Below are positions 1 through 8,457 of a stretch of DNA of 64,000 nt, piece by piece. Position numbers and translations under genes: made by a program. The stretch spans positions 62,001-126,000 of the forward strand of contig NZ_BLKZ01000001.1 in NCBI RefSeq assembly GCF_010723575.1, read 5' to 3'. Positions within the stretch are counted from its first letter, which is position 1, and the number at the start of each line of letters is the position of its first letter. The notes below the pieces were generated by a model. It saw only the letters and a list, made by a program, of their open reading frames with translations, searched no databases and was not told the origin of the DNA. Source of the stretch: Mycobacterium bourgelatii (GTDB taxonomy: Bacteria > Actinomycetota > Actinomycetes > Mycobacteriales > Mycobacteriaceae).

Positions 1-1410
1 CTTGAGAGCCAGTTCGGCGGCGGCTTCGACGGCTGCCTGCGAGACCGAAGGCCGGCTGCTCAGCCCGCGCACGTAGTCGGCGGCGCCCAGGCCCGCGCGG
101 CGACCGAAGACCAGCAGGTCAGACAGCGAGTTGCCGCCCAGCCGGTTGGACCCGTGCATGCCGCCCGAGCACTCGCCGGCGGCGAACAACCCGGGGACCT
201 TGGCCGCACCGGTGTCGGCGTCGACCTCCACACCGCCCATCACGTAGTGGCAGGTGGGTCCGACTTCCATCGGCTCCTTGGTGATGTCGACCCCGGCGAG
301 CTCCTTGAACTGGTGGTACATCGACGGCAACCGGCGCTTGATCTCCTCCGGCGTGAGCCGCGAAGCGATGTCCAGGTAGACACCCCCGTGCGGGCTGCCA
401 CGGCCGGCCTTCACCTCGGAGTTGATCGCGCGGGCGACCTCGTCGCGGGGCAGCAGATCCGGTGTGCGGCGGGCCGAGTCGTTGTCCTTGAGCCAGTCGT
501 CGGCTTCCTTCTCGGTTTCGGCGTACTGGCCTTTGAACACCGGTGGGATGTAGCCGAACATGAAGCGCTCGTTGTTCGAGTTCTTCAGCACGCCGCCGTC
601 GCCGCGGACGCCTTCGGTGACCAGGATCCCCTTGACGCTGGGCGGCCACACCATGCCCGTCGGGTGGAACTGGACGAACTCCATGTTGATCAAGGTCGCG
701 CCGGCGCGCAGCGCCAACGCGTGGCCGTCGCCGGTGTACTCCCAGGAGTTCGAGGTCACCTTGAACGACTTGCCGATTCCGCCGGTGGCCAACACCACCG
801 CGGGCGCCTCGAACAAGATGAAGTTGCCGCTTTCCCGCCAGTAGCCGAACGCCCCGGCGATCGCGTCACCGTCCTTGATCAGTTCGGTGATGGTGCACTC
901 GGCGAACACCCTGATCCGGGCCTCGTAGTCACCGAACTCGGCGAAATCCTCTTGCTGCAGCGAGACGATCTTCTGCTGCATGGTGCGAATGAGTTCGAGT
1001 CCGGTGCGGTCGCCGACGTGCGCGAGCCGTGGATAGGTGTGTCCACCGAAGTTGCGCTGGCTGATCCGGCCGTCCTTGGTGCGGTCGAACAGTGCGCCGT
1101 AGGTCTCCAGCTCCCAGACGCGGTCGGGCGCCTCCTTGGCGTGCAGTTCGGCCATCCGCCAGTTGTTGAGGAACTTGCCGCCCCGCATGGTGTCGCCAAA
1201 GTGGGTTTGCCAGTTGTCTTTCGGGTTGGCGTTGCCCATGGATGCGGCGCAGCCGCCCTCGGCCATCACCGTGTGCGCCTTGCCGAACAACGACTTTGAC
1301 ACGACCGCGACCTTCAAGCCGCGCTCCCGCGCTTCGATGACCGCACGCAAACCCGCGCCGCCGGCACCGATCACGACTACGTCGTACGCGTGCCGCTCGA
1401 CCTCAACCAT
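1..1410 (-). CDS. sdhA: Succinate dehydrogenase 1 / fumarate reductase flavoprotein subunit (C-terminus cut by window edge)
   Basis: The reverse strand reads from an ATG at 1410 through 470 codons to the window edge without a stop, beginning MVEVERHAYDVVVIGAGGAG. It oxidises succinate to fumarate with covalent FAD on the inner face of the membrane. The N-terminal dinucleotide fold (IGAGGAG, residues about 14-20), the FAD-linking His in GKAHTVMAEGG, the substrate-site HPTG motif and a C-terminal GGMHGSNRLGG are all visible. The family is about 640 residues, so roughly 175 are missing. It lies 62 bp downstream of the membrane anchor gene on the same strand, giving a small-protein, anchor, flavoprotein order like Rv0250c-Rv0249c-Rv0248c. 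The iron-sulfur subunit gene would be expected just outside the window. Confidence 0.95.
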   Translation of the reverse strand, partial: MVEVERHAYDVVVIGAGGAGLRAVIEARERGLKVAVVSKSLFGKAHTVMAEGGCAASMGNANPKDNWQTHFGDTMRGGKFLNNWRMAELHAKEAPDRVWELETYGALFDRTKDGRISQRNFGGHTYPRLAHVGDRTGLELIRTMQQKIVSLQQEDFAEFGDYEARIRVFAECTITELIKDGDAIAGAFGYWRESGNFILFEAPAVVLATGGIGKSFKVTSNSWEYTGDGHALALRAGATLINMEFVQFHPTGMVWPPSVKGILVTEGVRGDGGVLKNSNNERFMFGYIPPVFKGQYAETEKEADDWLKDNDSARRTPDLLPRDEVARAINSEVKAGRGSPHGGVYLDIASRLTPEEIKRRLPSMYHQFKELAGVDITKEPMEVGPTCHYVMGGVEVDADTGAAKVPGLFAAGECSGGMHGSNRLGGNSLSDLLVFGRRAGLGAADYVRGLSSRPSVSQAAVEAAAELALK

Positions 1411-1472
1411 GAAACCCTCGCTCGCTCAGCTATTTTCCTGCAATCGATAAGACGTGTGAATTGCCTTGGTGA

Positions 1473-2288
1473 TCAGTAGAACCTGACGTCCAAAGCCGGG
1501 TTGATGGACACCAACATGACGTAGAAGTCGGTGAGCATCAGCGTGCCCAGCGTGATCCACGCAAACATCTTGTGCCGCGTGTTGATCTTGCTGACCTGCT
1601 CCCAGAACCAGTACCGCACAGGGTGTTTGGAGAAGTGCTTGAGCCGCCCGCCGGTGACGTGCCGGCACGAGTGGCAGGACAGTGTGTAGAACCACAGCAT
1701 GATGACGTTGCCGAGCAAGATCACATTGCCCAGGCCGAACCCGAATCCCTTGGGCCCGTGGAATGCATGGATGGCGTCGTAGGTGTTGATCAACGAGATG
1801 ACCACGGCGATGTAGAAGAAGTACCGGTGGGTGTTTTGGATGATCAACGGGAACTTGGTCTCGCCTGTGTAGTGCACCCGGGGCTCGGCCACCGCGCAGG
1901 CCGTCGGTGACTGCCACACCGTGCGGTAGTAGGCACCGCGGTAGTAGTAGCAGGTCAGCCGGAACAGCAGCAGGAACGGCAGCGACAGCGCGGCATACGG
2001 CAAGAACCACACATCCGGGAAGATCTGCGGCCAAAACTCGCTGGCCGCACCGCAGCCCTTGCTGACGCAGGGGGAGTAAAACGGCGTCAGGTAGTGGTAC
2101 TGCTCGACGTAGAAGTGCTGCTGCTGGAACGCACGCGCCGTCGCGTAGATGACGAATGCGGCGAACCCCAGGTTGATTCGCAGCGGCTGAAACCACCACT
2201 TGTCGGTGCGTAGCGTCTTCGCCGGAATCTTGGCCCGGGCAGCTGAAAAGACGCCAGACTCAGAACGGCTCGCCGTTGGTGCGCTCAT
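1473..2288 (-). CDS. Membrane anchor subunit of succinate dehydrogenase 1
   Basis: This 271-residue protein has about five hydrophobic helices (for example near residues 37-55, 95-113, 152-172, 185-205 and 240-262). It anchors the dehydrogenase and passes electrons to menaquinone. It is the Rv0249c-type subunit: two Cys residues in a PCVSKGC segment near residue 74, a CHSCRH segment near residue 205, and several helix-embedded His. A membrane-embedded Rieske-type cluster has, as I recall, been reported for mycobacterial Sdh1; these Cys/His groups are candidate ligands, which is inference. The ATG start gives the family length. It is co-directional with the flavoprotein gene. Confidence 0.9.
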   Translation of the reverse strand: MSAPTASRSESGVFSAARAKIPAKTLRTDKWWFQPLRINLGFAAFVIYATARAFQQQHFYVEQYHYLTPFYSPCVSKGCGAASEFWPQIFPDVWFLPYAALSLPFLLLFRLTCYYYRGAYYRTVWQSPTACAVAEPRVHYTGETKFPLIIQNTHRYFFYIAVVISLINTYDAIHAFHGPKGFGFGLGNVILLGNVIMLWFYTLSCHSCRHVTGGRLKHFSKHPVRYWFWEQVSKINTRHKMFAWITLGTLMLTDFYVMLVSINPALDVRFY

Positions 2289-2370
2289 TTACTGTGTTCC
2301 TCTTCGAACGGGCTGTCTGTGGAAGGGTACACAGAAGAAGAGGGCGCAATTTAGCGGGGCTTCCCGCTCG

Positions 2371-2664
2371 CTACCTGCTGTGACCTCCGACACCTTCGTC
2401 GTCGACGTCGCGCCAGAAATCACGGTCGTACTCGGTGTCGGGGATGATGATCTTCTCGCCCGAGTGCTGTTCGGTGGCGCGACTCAGGTCCAATTCCGAC
2501 ACGTCGGTGTCGAGCAATTGGACGTCGCTGAGCAGCCGGTCGATGTCGATGAGGATGCGGCGCGTCGCCGGGTTGTCGCCGTAGCGCGACTTCAACGAGG
2601 TCGCACACCGCCGCAGGTTGCCGATGAGGTCGTGCAATTCGGCAAGTTCACTAATGGCCGACAA
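2371..2664 (-). CDS. Small conserved protein preceding the succinate dehydrogenase 1 genes
   Basis: This 97-residue acidic soluble protein corresponds to Rv0250c. The only suitable start is a TTG at 2664, with a GGAG seven bases upstream; it gives the same 97-residue length as the M. tuberculosis protein. It has no membrane segment and no motif I recognise. The N-terminal half (about residues 1-45) looks helical and amphipathic. It precedes the anchor gene by 82 bp on the same strand, so an accessory role in the dehydrogenase operon is likely, but function is unknown. Confidence 0.8.
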   Translation of the reverse strand: MSAISELAELHDLIGNLRRCATSLKSRYGDNPATRRILIDIDRLLSDVQLLDTDVSELDLSRATEQHSGEKIIIPDTEYDRDFWRDVDDEGVGGHSR

Positions 2665-2790
2665 CGTGTGCTCCCTGGTCTTCGCTGACTGGACAGGTGT
2701 GATGGATCACAGTACGTCCTCGATAGTATCCACACCCGGAGTCAGACGCCGGACCAATTCGCGGCGCGCGAAACGGAAAGCACCCATCAC

Positions 2791-3537
2791 ATGACAGCTG
2801 AGCTTGCCTCGGCCTTCCTAAAGCTGCATCAACCGGGCAATCCGGTGGTCCTGCCGACGGTGTGGGACGCCTGGTCGGCACGGCTGGCAACCTCCGCCGG
2901 CTTCGCCGGACTTACGGTGGGCAGCCACCCGCTGGCCGATTCGATCGGCAAGTCGGACGGCGAGAGCATGTCCTTCGACGACGTCTTGGCGCGAGTCGCT
3001 CAAATCACCGCGGCGGTGGACGTTCCGGTGTCGGTGGACATCGAATCGGGTTACGGGCTACCCGCGGCGCGGTTGATCGAGGGCCTGCTCAGTGTGGGTG
3101 CGGTCGGGCTGAACATCGAAGACACCGTGCACTCCGAGGGCAAGCGGCTCAGGTCTGCTGGTGAGCACGCCGAACTGGTGGCGGCCCTGCGCTCGGCGGC
3201 CGACGCCGCCGGGGTGCACGTCGTGATCAATGCCCGCACCGACCTGTTTCTGCGTCAGGACGGCGACGAATCGGACCGCATCGAGCGTGCCGTGGCGAGG
3301 TTGACCGAGGCGGCCGACGCCGGCGCCGACGTGTTGTACCCGCTGGGCCGACACGACCCGGATACGTTGCGCCGGTTGGCCGCTGAATTGCCGCTGCCGG
3401 TCAACGCCATTGCCCCGCCGGACCAGGGTGATCGCGCCTCGTTCGCGGAGCTGGGCGTCGCCCGGATCAGCTTCGGCCCGTTCCTGCAATACGCCTTGGC
3501 GGCACGGACCAACGAATTGCTGGAGCGCTGGCGTTAA
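2791..3537 (+). CDS. Isocitrate lyase / PEP mutase superfamily protein
   Basis: The protein has 248 residues and starts at ATG 2791. It follows the PEP mutase/isocitrate lyase TIM-barrel pattern: PTVWDAWSARL near residue 22, GLTVGSHPLADSIG near 40, a metal-binding VSVDIESGYG segment near 80, GLNIEDTVHSEG near 108 and VINARTDLFL near 148. Members cleave or rearrange C-C or C-P bonds in 2-hydroxy- or phosphono-acids. The Cys of true isocitrate lyases (KKCGH) is absent, so it belongs to the small bacterial 'PEP mutase/2,3-dimethylmalate lyase-like' group; the substrate is unknown. It faces away from the dehydrogenase operon and is not between Rv0250c and hsp in M. tuberculosis as I recall, so it looks like an insertion. 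Confidence 0.88.
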   Translation: MTAELASAFLKLHQPGNPVVLPTVWDAWSARLATSAGFAGLTVGSHPLADSIGKSDGESMSFDDVLARVAQITAAVDVPVSVDIESGYGLPAARLIEGLLSVGAVGLNIEDTVHSEGKRLRSAGEHAELVAALRSAADAAGVHVVINARTDLFLRQDGDESDRIERAVARLTEAADAGADVLYPLGRHDPDTLRRLAAELPLPVNAIAPPDQGDRASFAELGVARISFGPFLQYALAARTNELLERWR

Positions 3538-3550
3538 CCGGGCAGACGCA

Positions 3551-3578
3551 AAAGCCCCGCCAGGCATGGCAGGGCTTT
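3551..3578. terminator. Bidirectional terminator between convergent genes
   Basis: AAAGCCC (3551-3557) pairs with GGGCTTT (3572-3578). After one mismatch, four more pairs (GCCA/TGGC) close a GGCA loop. It sits 13 bases after the upstream stop and 15 before the Hsp20 stop, so it can serve both strands. The stem lacks a strong T-run, as is usual in mycobacteria. Confidence 0.7.
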
Positions 3579-3592
3579 GCGGATTTCGGCGA

Positions 3593-4033
3593 TTACTTCG
3601 TGATGGCGATTCGCTGCTTCTGCGCTCCGGCGTACGCGCCCTTTACTCGGACGGTTAACACACCGGCGTCATACGAGGCCGAAATGGCTTCGCTGGTGAC
3701 GTGCTCGGGCAGCTGGAACGACCGACGGAACGATCCGTAGCGGATCTCCCGCAAGGTGCGCCCATCCTTGTCTTCCGCGTACTCGTCGCGGTGTTCGCCG
3801 TGGATAACCAGACGCCCCCGCTCGAGCTCGACGTTCACGTCCTTCTCGACGTCGACGCCAGGCAGTTCGACGCGGACGACTGCGTCATCGCCATCCTTGA
3901 CGATCTCCGCTGCGGGGCTGAAAGCGCCGTTCATGGGCTTGTACCAGTCCGCTGCAGCGGCGGGCCCGAAGAAGTCCCGCAGCCAGCGGTCGGTGTCCCA
4001 CGCCGGACGCGTCCAAAGTGCGAGATTGCTCAT
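3593..4033 (-). CDS. hsp: Small heat-shock protein, Hsp20/alpha-crystallin family (Acr2-like)
   Basis: This 146-residue ATP-independent chaperone binds unfolding proteins. An N-terminal aromatic arm (LALWTRPAWDTDRWLRDFFGP) precedes the alpha-crystallin domain from about residue 40 to 130. The domain carries the VVRVELPGVDVEKDV strand pair and the GVLTVRV motif, and the protein ends with an IAITK tail. It resembles M. tuberculosis Rv0251c (Acr2) closely but is 13 residues shorter, mostly around the strand-4 loop. The ATG at 4033 has a strong GGAGGAG ribosome site seven bases upstream. A HAIR-like element 70 bp upstream implies HspR control and heat induction. Confidence 0.95.
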   Translation of the reverse strand: MSNLALWTRPAWDTDRWLRDFFGPAAAADWYKPMNGAFSPAAEIVKDGDDAVVRVELPGVDVEKDVNVELERGRLVIHGEHRDEYAEDKDGRTLREIRYGSFRRSFQLPEHVTSEAISASYDAGVLTVRVKGAYAGAQKQRIAITK

Positions 4034-4102
4034 GAATATCTCCTCCTGCTTCCTTGTGAGTTAGCTGTGCCCGGCGCTCCATGGGCCGGCTACTCATAAA
4101 AA

Positions 4103-4123
4103 CTTGAGTCGACCACGCTTAAG
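4103..4123. promoter_or_regulatory. HAIR-like HspR operator upstream of hsp
   Basis: The left arm CTTGAGT (4103-4109) and right arm GCTTAAG (4117-4123) are separated by seven bases. The published HspR HAIR consensus is CTTGAGT-N7-ACTCAAG. The left arm matches fully and the right arm at five of seven positions. It lies 70-90 bp upstream of the Hsp20 start, as expected for repression of acr2. Confidence 0.75.
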
Positions 4124-4249
4124 TTCCACCTGGTTGTTCGCTCCCAGCGAACAGAGTCACACAGGGGACTCACAGACCGTGAGCAGCTCGTCATCCCGGC
4201 GTCACATAAGGCGATTTTGAGGTAATTTGCGGCCCTTAACCTTCCCTTC

Positions 4250-6811
4250 ATGTCTTCTGCCGGAAATCACCGGGCGCGCGATGCTGCCCGCCACGTCATC
4301 GTGGTGGGCCACGGCATGGTGGGCCACCGGCTGGTTGAGGCGCTGCGTGCCCGCGACACCGCTGGGTTGTGGCGGATCACCGTGCTGGCCGAGGAAGCCG
4401 ATGCGGCCTACGACCGCGTCGGCCTGACCTCGTATACCGAAAGCTGGGACCGGAGCCTGCTGGCGCTGCCGGGTAACGACTACGCCGGCGACGAGCGGGT
4501 CCGCCTGCTGCTGAACAGCCGCGTCGTGGAAATCGACCGGGCTACAAAGTCGGTCGTAACCGCGACCGGCGAGCGGCACAACTACGACGCGCTGGTGCTG
4601 GCCACCGGGTCCTATGCCTTCGTCCCGCCGGTGCCCGGCCATGACCTGCCTGGCTGCCACGTCTACCGCACGCTCGACGACCTCGACGCGATCCGCGCCG
4701 GTGCCGAACGCACCGTGGCCGCCGGCCACGGCGGTGCCGGGGTGGTGATCGGTGGCGGGCTGCTCGGCCTGGAGGCCGCTAACGCGTTGCGGCAGTTCGG
4801 TTTGCAAACGCACGTCGTCGAGATGATGCCGCGTTTGATGGCCCAGCAGATCGACGAGGCGGGTGGAGCACTGCTGGCCAGGATGGTTGCCGAACTCGGT
4901 ATCGCCGTGCACGTCGGCACCGGCACCGAATCGATTGAGCCAGTTGCCGGCCCGGACGGCGCCGAGTCAATGCGCGTCAAGCTGACCGACGGCGCGACCA
5001 TCGACGCGGGGGTGGTGATCTTCGCCGCTGGTATCCGACCGCGCGACGAGCTGGCCCGGGCCGCCGAATTGACGATTGCCGAGCGTGGCGGTGTTCTCAC
5101 CGATTTGTCCTGCCGGACAAGCGATCCGGATATCTATGCCGTCGGTGAGGTGGCCGCGATCGAGGGCCGGTGCTACGGCTTGGTCGGGCCCGGCTACACC
5201 AGCGCCGAAGTGGTGGCCGACCGGCTGCTGGACGGCGGGGCGGAGTTCCCCGAAGCCGACCTGTCGACGAAGCTCAAGCTGCTCGGCGTCGACGTCGCCA
5301 GTTTCGGCGACGCGATGGGGACCACCGAGAACTGCCTCGAGGTCGTCATCAACGACGCGGTGAATCGCACCTACGCCAAGCTCGTTCTCTCCGACGACGC
5401 CAAGACGCTGCTCGGCGGCGTGCTGGTGGGCGACGCCTCCTCCTACGGGGTGCTGCGCCCGATGGTCGGGAGCGAGTTGCCCGGTGACCCGCTGTCGTTG
5501 ATCGCACCCGCCGGGTCCGGTGACGGTGCGGGCGCCTTAGGCATTGGGGCGCTGCCCGACTCGGGGCAGATCTGCTCCTGCAACAACGTCACCAAGGGTG
5601 ACCTGAAGTGCGCGATCGCCGACGGCTGCGCCGACGTTCCCGCGCTCAAGTCGTGCACCAGCGCCGGTACGTCGTGCGGGTCGTGCGTGCCGTTGCTCAA
5701 GCAGCTGCTGGAAGCCGAGGGTGTGGAGCAGTCCAAGGCGCTGTGCGAGCACTTCAGCCAGTCGAGGGCCGAACTCTTCCAGATCATCTCGGCCACCGAG
5801 ATCCGGACCTTCTCGGGGCTGATCGAGCGGTTCGGGCGCGGCAAGGGTTGTGACATCTGCAAACCCGTGGTCGCTTCCATCCTGGCGTCCACCGGCTCCG
5901 ACCACATCCTCGACGGCGAGCAGGCGTCGCTGCAGGACTCGAACGATCACTTCCTGGCGAACATCCAGAAGAACGGCAGCTACTCGGTGGTGCCGCGGGT
6001 TCCCGGCGGCGACATCAAGCCCGAGCACCTGATCCTGATCGGGCAGATCGCACAGGACTTCGGCCTGTACACCAAGATCACCGGCGGTCAGCGCATCGAC
6101 CTGTTCGGGGCTCGGGTGGACCAGCTTCCGGCGATCTGGAAGCGCCTGGTCGACGCCGGCATGGAATCGGGCCACGCCTACGGCAAGGCGCTGCGCACGG
6201 TGAAAAGCTGCGTCGGCAGCGACTGGTGCCGCTACGGACAGCAGGATTCCGTGCAGCTCGCCATCGACCTGGAACTGCGCTACCGGGGGCTGCGCGCCCC
6301 GCACAAGATCAAGCTGGGCGTCTCGGGCTGCGCGCGTGAGTGTGCGGAAGCGCGCAGCAAGGACGTCGGCGTGATCGCCACCGAGAAGGGGTGGAACCTC
6401 TACGTGGGCGGCAACGGTGGCATGACGCCCAAGCACGCCCAGCTGCTGGCCAGCGATCTGGACACGGCGACGCTGACCCGCTACATCGACCGGTTCCTCA
6501 TGTACTACATCCGCACGGCCGACCGGTTGCAGCGCACGGCGCCGTGGGTGGAATCGCTGGGGCTCGATCACGTGCGCGAGGTCGTTTGCGACGACTCGCT
6601 GGGTCTGGCCGAGGAATTCGAGGCCGCCATGGAGCGCCACGTGGCCAACTACAAGTGCGAATGGAAGGGCGTGCTCGAAGACCCGGACAAACTCTCGCGG
6701 TTCGTCTCCTTCGTCAACGCCCCCGACGAAATCGACTCGACGGTGGCCTTCACCGAACGTGCCGGGCGCAAAGTGCCAGTGCCCATTGGTATTCCACGGA
6801 TTCGTAGCTAA
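4250..6811 (+). CDS. nirB: Assimilatory nitrite reductase [NAD(P)H], large subunit
   Basis: The 853-residue enzyme reduces nitrite to ammonium in the cytoplasm using NAD(P)H, FAD, Fe-S clusters and siroheme. The N-terminal half is a pyridine-nucleotide/FAD reductase (VVGHGMVGHRLV near residue 18; GGGLLGLEAA near 167). A BFD-like [2Fe-2S] segment follows with Cys at CSCNNVT and CTSAGTSCGSC (about 443-480). The C-terminal siroheme/4Fe-4S domain carries the CX5C motif SCVGSDWC (about 652) and the CX3C motif SGCAREC (about 693). Length equals the family norm. nirD follows 14 bp downstream. By analogy with M. tuberculosis and M. smegmatis, GlnR and the HemD-like regulator downstream are expected to control it; I could not point to a convincing GlnR box. 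Confidence 0.97.
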   Translation: MSSAGNHRARDAARHVIVVGHGMVGHRLVEALRARDTAGLWRITVLAEEADAAYDRVGLTSYTESWDRSLLALPGNDYAGDERVRLLLNSRVVEIDRATKSVVTATGERHNYDALVLATGSYAFVPPVPGHDLPGCHVYRTLDDLDAIRAGAERTVAAGHGGAGVVIGGGLLGLEAANALRQFGLQTHVVEMMPRLMAQQIDEAGGALLARMVAELGIAVHVGTGTESIEPVAGPDGAESMRVKLTDGATIDAGVVIFAAGIRPRDELARAAELTIAERGGVLTDLSCRTSDPDIYAVGEVAAIEGRCYGLVGPGYTSAEVVADRLLDGGAEFPEADLSTKLKLLGVDVASFGDAMGTTENCLEVVINDAVNRTYAKLVLSDDAKTLLGGVLVGDASSYGVLRPMVGSELPGDPLSLIAPAGSGDGAGALGIGALPDSGQICSCNNVTKGDLKCAIADGCADVPALKSCTSAGTSCGSCVPLLKQLLEAEGVEQSKALCEHFSQSRAELFQIISATEIRTFSGLIERFGRGKGCDICKPVVASILASTGSDHILDGEQASLQDSNDHFLANIQKNGSYSVVPRVPGGDIKPEHLILIGQIAQDFGLYTKITGGQRIDLFGARVDQLPAIWKRLVDAGMESGHAYGKALRTVKSCVGSDWCRYGQQDSVQLAIDLELRYRGLRAPHKIKLGVSGCARECAEARSKDVGVIATEKGWNLYVGGNGGMTPKHAQLLASDLDTATLTRYIDRFLMYYIRTADRLQRTAPWVESLGLDHVREVVCDDSLGLAEEFEAAMERHVANYKCEWKGVLEDPDKLSRFVSFVNAPDEIDSTVAFTERAGRKVPVPIGIPRIRS

Positions 6812-6825
6812 CAGGGAGGAACATC

Positions 6826-7194
6826 ATGACGCTTCTCAATGACATTCAGGTTTGGACCGTGGCCTGCAACTACGACCACCTCATCCCGGGCCGCGGCGTC
6901 GGCGTGCTGCTCGACGACGGCAGCCAGGCGGCGTTGTTCCGGCTGGACGACGGCTCAGTGCGCGCGATCGGCAACATCGACCCGTTCTCCGGCGCGGCGG
7001 TACTGTCGCGTGGCATCGTCGGCGACCGTGCCGGCCGCGTCACGGTCCAGTCGCCGATCCTGAAGCAGGCTTTCGCGCTCGATGACGGTTCCTGCCTGGA
7101 CGACCCGCAGGTGTCGGTGCCGGTGTTCCCGGTGCGCGTCACCGGGGACGGCCGCGTGCACGTCGGGCGCTTCGCCGCCCGTATGGCTGCCTAG
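6826..7194 (+). CDS. nirD: Assimilatory nitrite reductase, small subunit
   Basis: This 122-residue partner of NirB has a Rieske-like fold. The ATG at 6826 follows a GGGAGGAAC ribosome site and sits 14 bp after nirB, so the two form one transcript. It has only two Cys (residues about 13 and 89) and lacks the paired CxH motifs of true Rieske proteins, as is typical of this NirD type; it therefore should hold no cluster. The last four bases overlap the 3' end of the opposing gene. Confidence 0.93.
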   Translation: MTLLNDIQVWTVACNYDHLIPGRGVGVLLDDGSQAALFRLDDGSVRAIGNIDPFSGAAVLSRGIVGDRAGRVTVQSPILKQAFALDDGSCLDDPQVSVPVFPVRVTGDGRVHVGRFAARMAA

Positions 7195-7640
7195 TCGATC
7201 TTGCCGACCAGGTAGCGCTGCATCGTCGGGCCGATGGCGTCGACGAGTTGCTCCACCGTCATCGAGTGCATCGGTTCGGAGCGGACGCCGTAGCGCATGA
7301 TGCCCAGGCCGACGAGCTGCGAAGCGCACAGTGACGCTCGGATGGCGACCTTGTCGGCGCCCAGCATCTTGAGCAGCGGGTTGAACACCGGCCCAATGAA
7401 CATGCTCTGCACGATTTCGGCGGTCTTCGCCAGCCCCGTCGACGCGATGGCACTGGCGGCAAAGGGCCCGCCGGCCGCGGCGTCCCAGGTGGTGATCAGC
7501 ACGTAAAGCGTGCGACGGCCAACCTGGTTGACGCTGCCGGTCACGATGCGGTCGATGAACTCCGGTGTGCTGAAGGGCAGGCGCAGCATTTTTGCCACGT
7601 CGTCGAGGAGCCCGCGCGAGGGCTCTTCGTTCCTGGCCAT
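7191..7640 (-). CDS. Orphan TetR-family C-terminal (ligand-binding) domain protein, no DNA-binding domain
   Basis: From ATG 7640 it encodes 149 residues (Rv0258c-like, about the same length). It has no helix-turn-helix. The sequence RASLCASQLVGLGIMRYG followed by AIGPTMQRYL at the C-terminus is the signature of the TetR C-terminal domain found in many actinobacterial regulators. A longer frame begins at 7775 but would overlap the chelatase coding region, so 7640 is preferred. It is the last gene of a minus-strand run (narK, narK, nnaR-like, chelatase, this gene) and converges on nirD with a 4-bp overlap. A free ligand-binding domain could titrate or sense a metabolite; this is inference. Confidence 0.82.
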   Translation of the reverse strand: MARNEEPSRGLLDDVAKMLRLPFSTPEFIDRIVTGSVNQVGRRTLYVLITTWDAAAGGPFAASAIASTGLAKTAEIVQSMFIGPVFNPLLKMLGADKVAIRASLCASQLVGLGIMRYGVRSEPMHSMTVEQLVDAIGPTMQRYLVGKID

Positions 7641-7671
7641 ATTGCCAGGATTACTTGGATATGAGTAAAGA

Positions 7672-8457
7672 TCAAGCGCCGGCGGTATTGGTGTGGCTGA
7701 GCACCGAACCCTTGCGTCCCACGAAATTCGGCACGTGTTGCATTGGATGACTGGCGAAGCGGTGCGGCATCGCATTGCGGAATCGGTTGGCTATCAGCCG
7801 GGCCAATCCCGGATGGGTGCCCAGCGGCGGGGTAATCAGGTCGGCGCCACTGTCATGCAGTCGCTGTTGGAACAGGCCGTCGGCCAGTAGATAGGACGCG
7901 ACGACGACGCGACGCGCGCCCCGGCGCCGTGCACTGGCGACCGCGGTCCGCACGTCGGGACTCCCAGTTGCCGCGAATCCCAGCTCAACTCGTGCCCCGG
8001 TCAGCATGGACAACGACGTGGCAGCACTGCGCAGGTCGCCGAGCGCCCGCCGATCCGACGTGCCTGCGGCGGCCAAAATCACCGAATCATCAGGCCGGCA
8101 GCCGAATTCGATCAGCTGCCGCTTGAGTATGCGGGCGAGCTCCCAACTCGGACCCAGCGCGGGCGTGACGGTGACGTTCGGATGGCCGCTGGCAACGATA
8201 TGAGCTGGCAGGTCGGCGCGAACGTGGTATCCGCGGGACAGAAAGGCGGGCACCACAATTGCGGGCTGTACGGACCTCTCATCGTGGGCAGGCTGCGCCA
8301 GCCTGGCAAGCACTTCGCTGGGTGTCGGGCCCAACACGTCGACAAAGACGACCTGCACGGTGCCGCCGAGCAGCGCGCCCACGTGAGCCGCCAGGTCGCC
8401 GACCATGGCGACACCAGACGGTCGCCTGGTGCCGTGTGCTGCCAGGATCAGACTCAC
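7672..8457 (-). CDS. Sirohydrochlorin chelatase, CbiX/SirB family
   Basis: The protein has 261 residues and resembles Rv0259c. Chelatases of this family insert Fe2+ (siroheme) or Co2+ (cobalamin) into sirohydrochlorin. Motifs are LAAHGTRRP at the N-terminus (metal-binding His about residue 8), VVPAFLSRGYHVRADLP near 90 and a second repeat-like half (VVVASYLLADGLFQQRL near 190), so the two-lobed class II chelatase fold is complete. The start is GTG at 8457, overlapping the upstream TGA by four bases (GTGA), which implies coupled translation. Being beside nirBD, whose NirB needs siroheme, a ferrochelatase role is the better guess. Confidence 0.88.
   Translation of the reverse strand: MSLILAAHGTRRPSGVAMVGDLAAHVGALLGGTVQVVFVDVLGPTPSEVLARLAQPAHDERSVQPAIVVPAFLSRGYHVRADLPAHIVASGHPNVTVTPALGPSWELARILKRQLIEFGCRPDDSVILAAAGTSDRRALGDLRSAATSLSMLTGARVELGFAATGSPDVRTAVASARRRGARRVVVASYLLADGLFQQRLHDSGADLITPPLGTHPGLARLIANRFRNAMPHRFASHPMQHVPNFVGRKGSVLSHTNTAGA

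Noticed and set aside
154..1299. Long plus-strand frame of 381 codons over the sdhA region
   Set aside because: It is the complement of the SdhA reading frame, whose protein shows clear flavoprotein motifs; the plus frame has no recognisable domain.
4124..4249. GlnR box upstream of nirB
   Set aside because: I looked for gTnAc-N6-GaAAc patterns in the leader and found none convincing; expected control is stated from relatives only.
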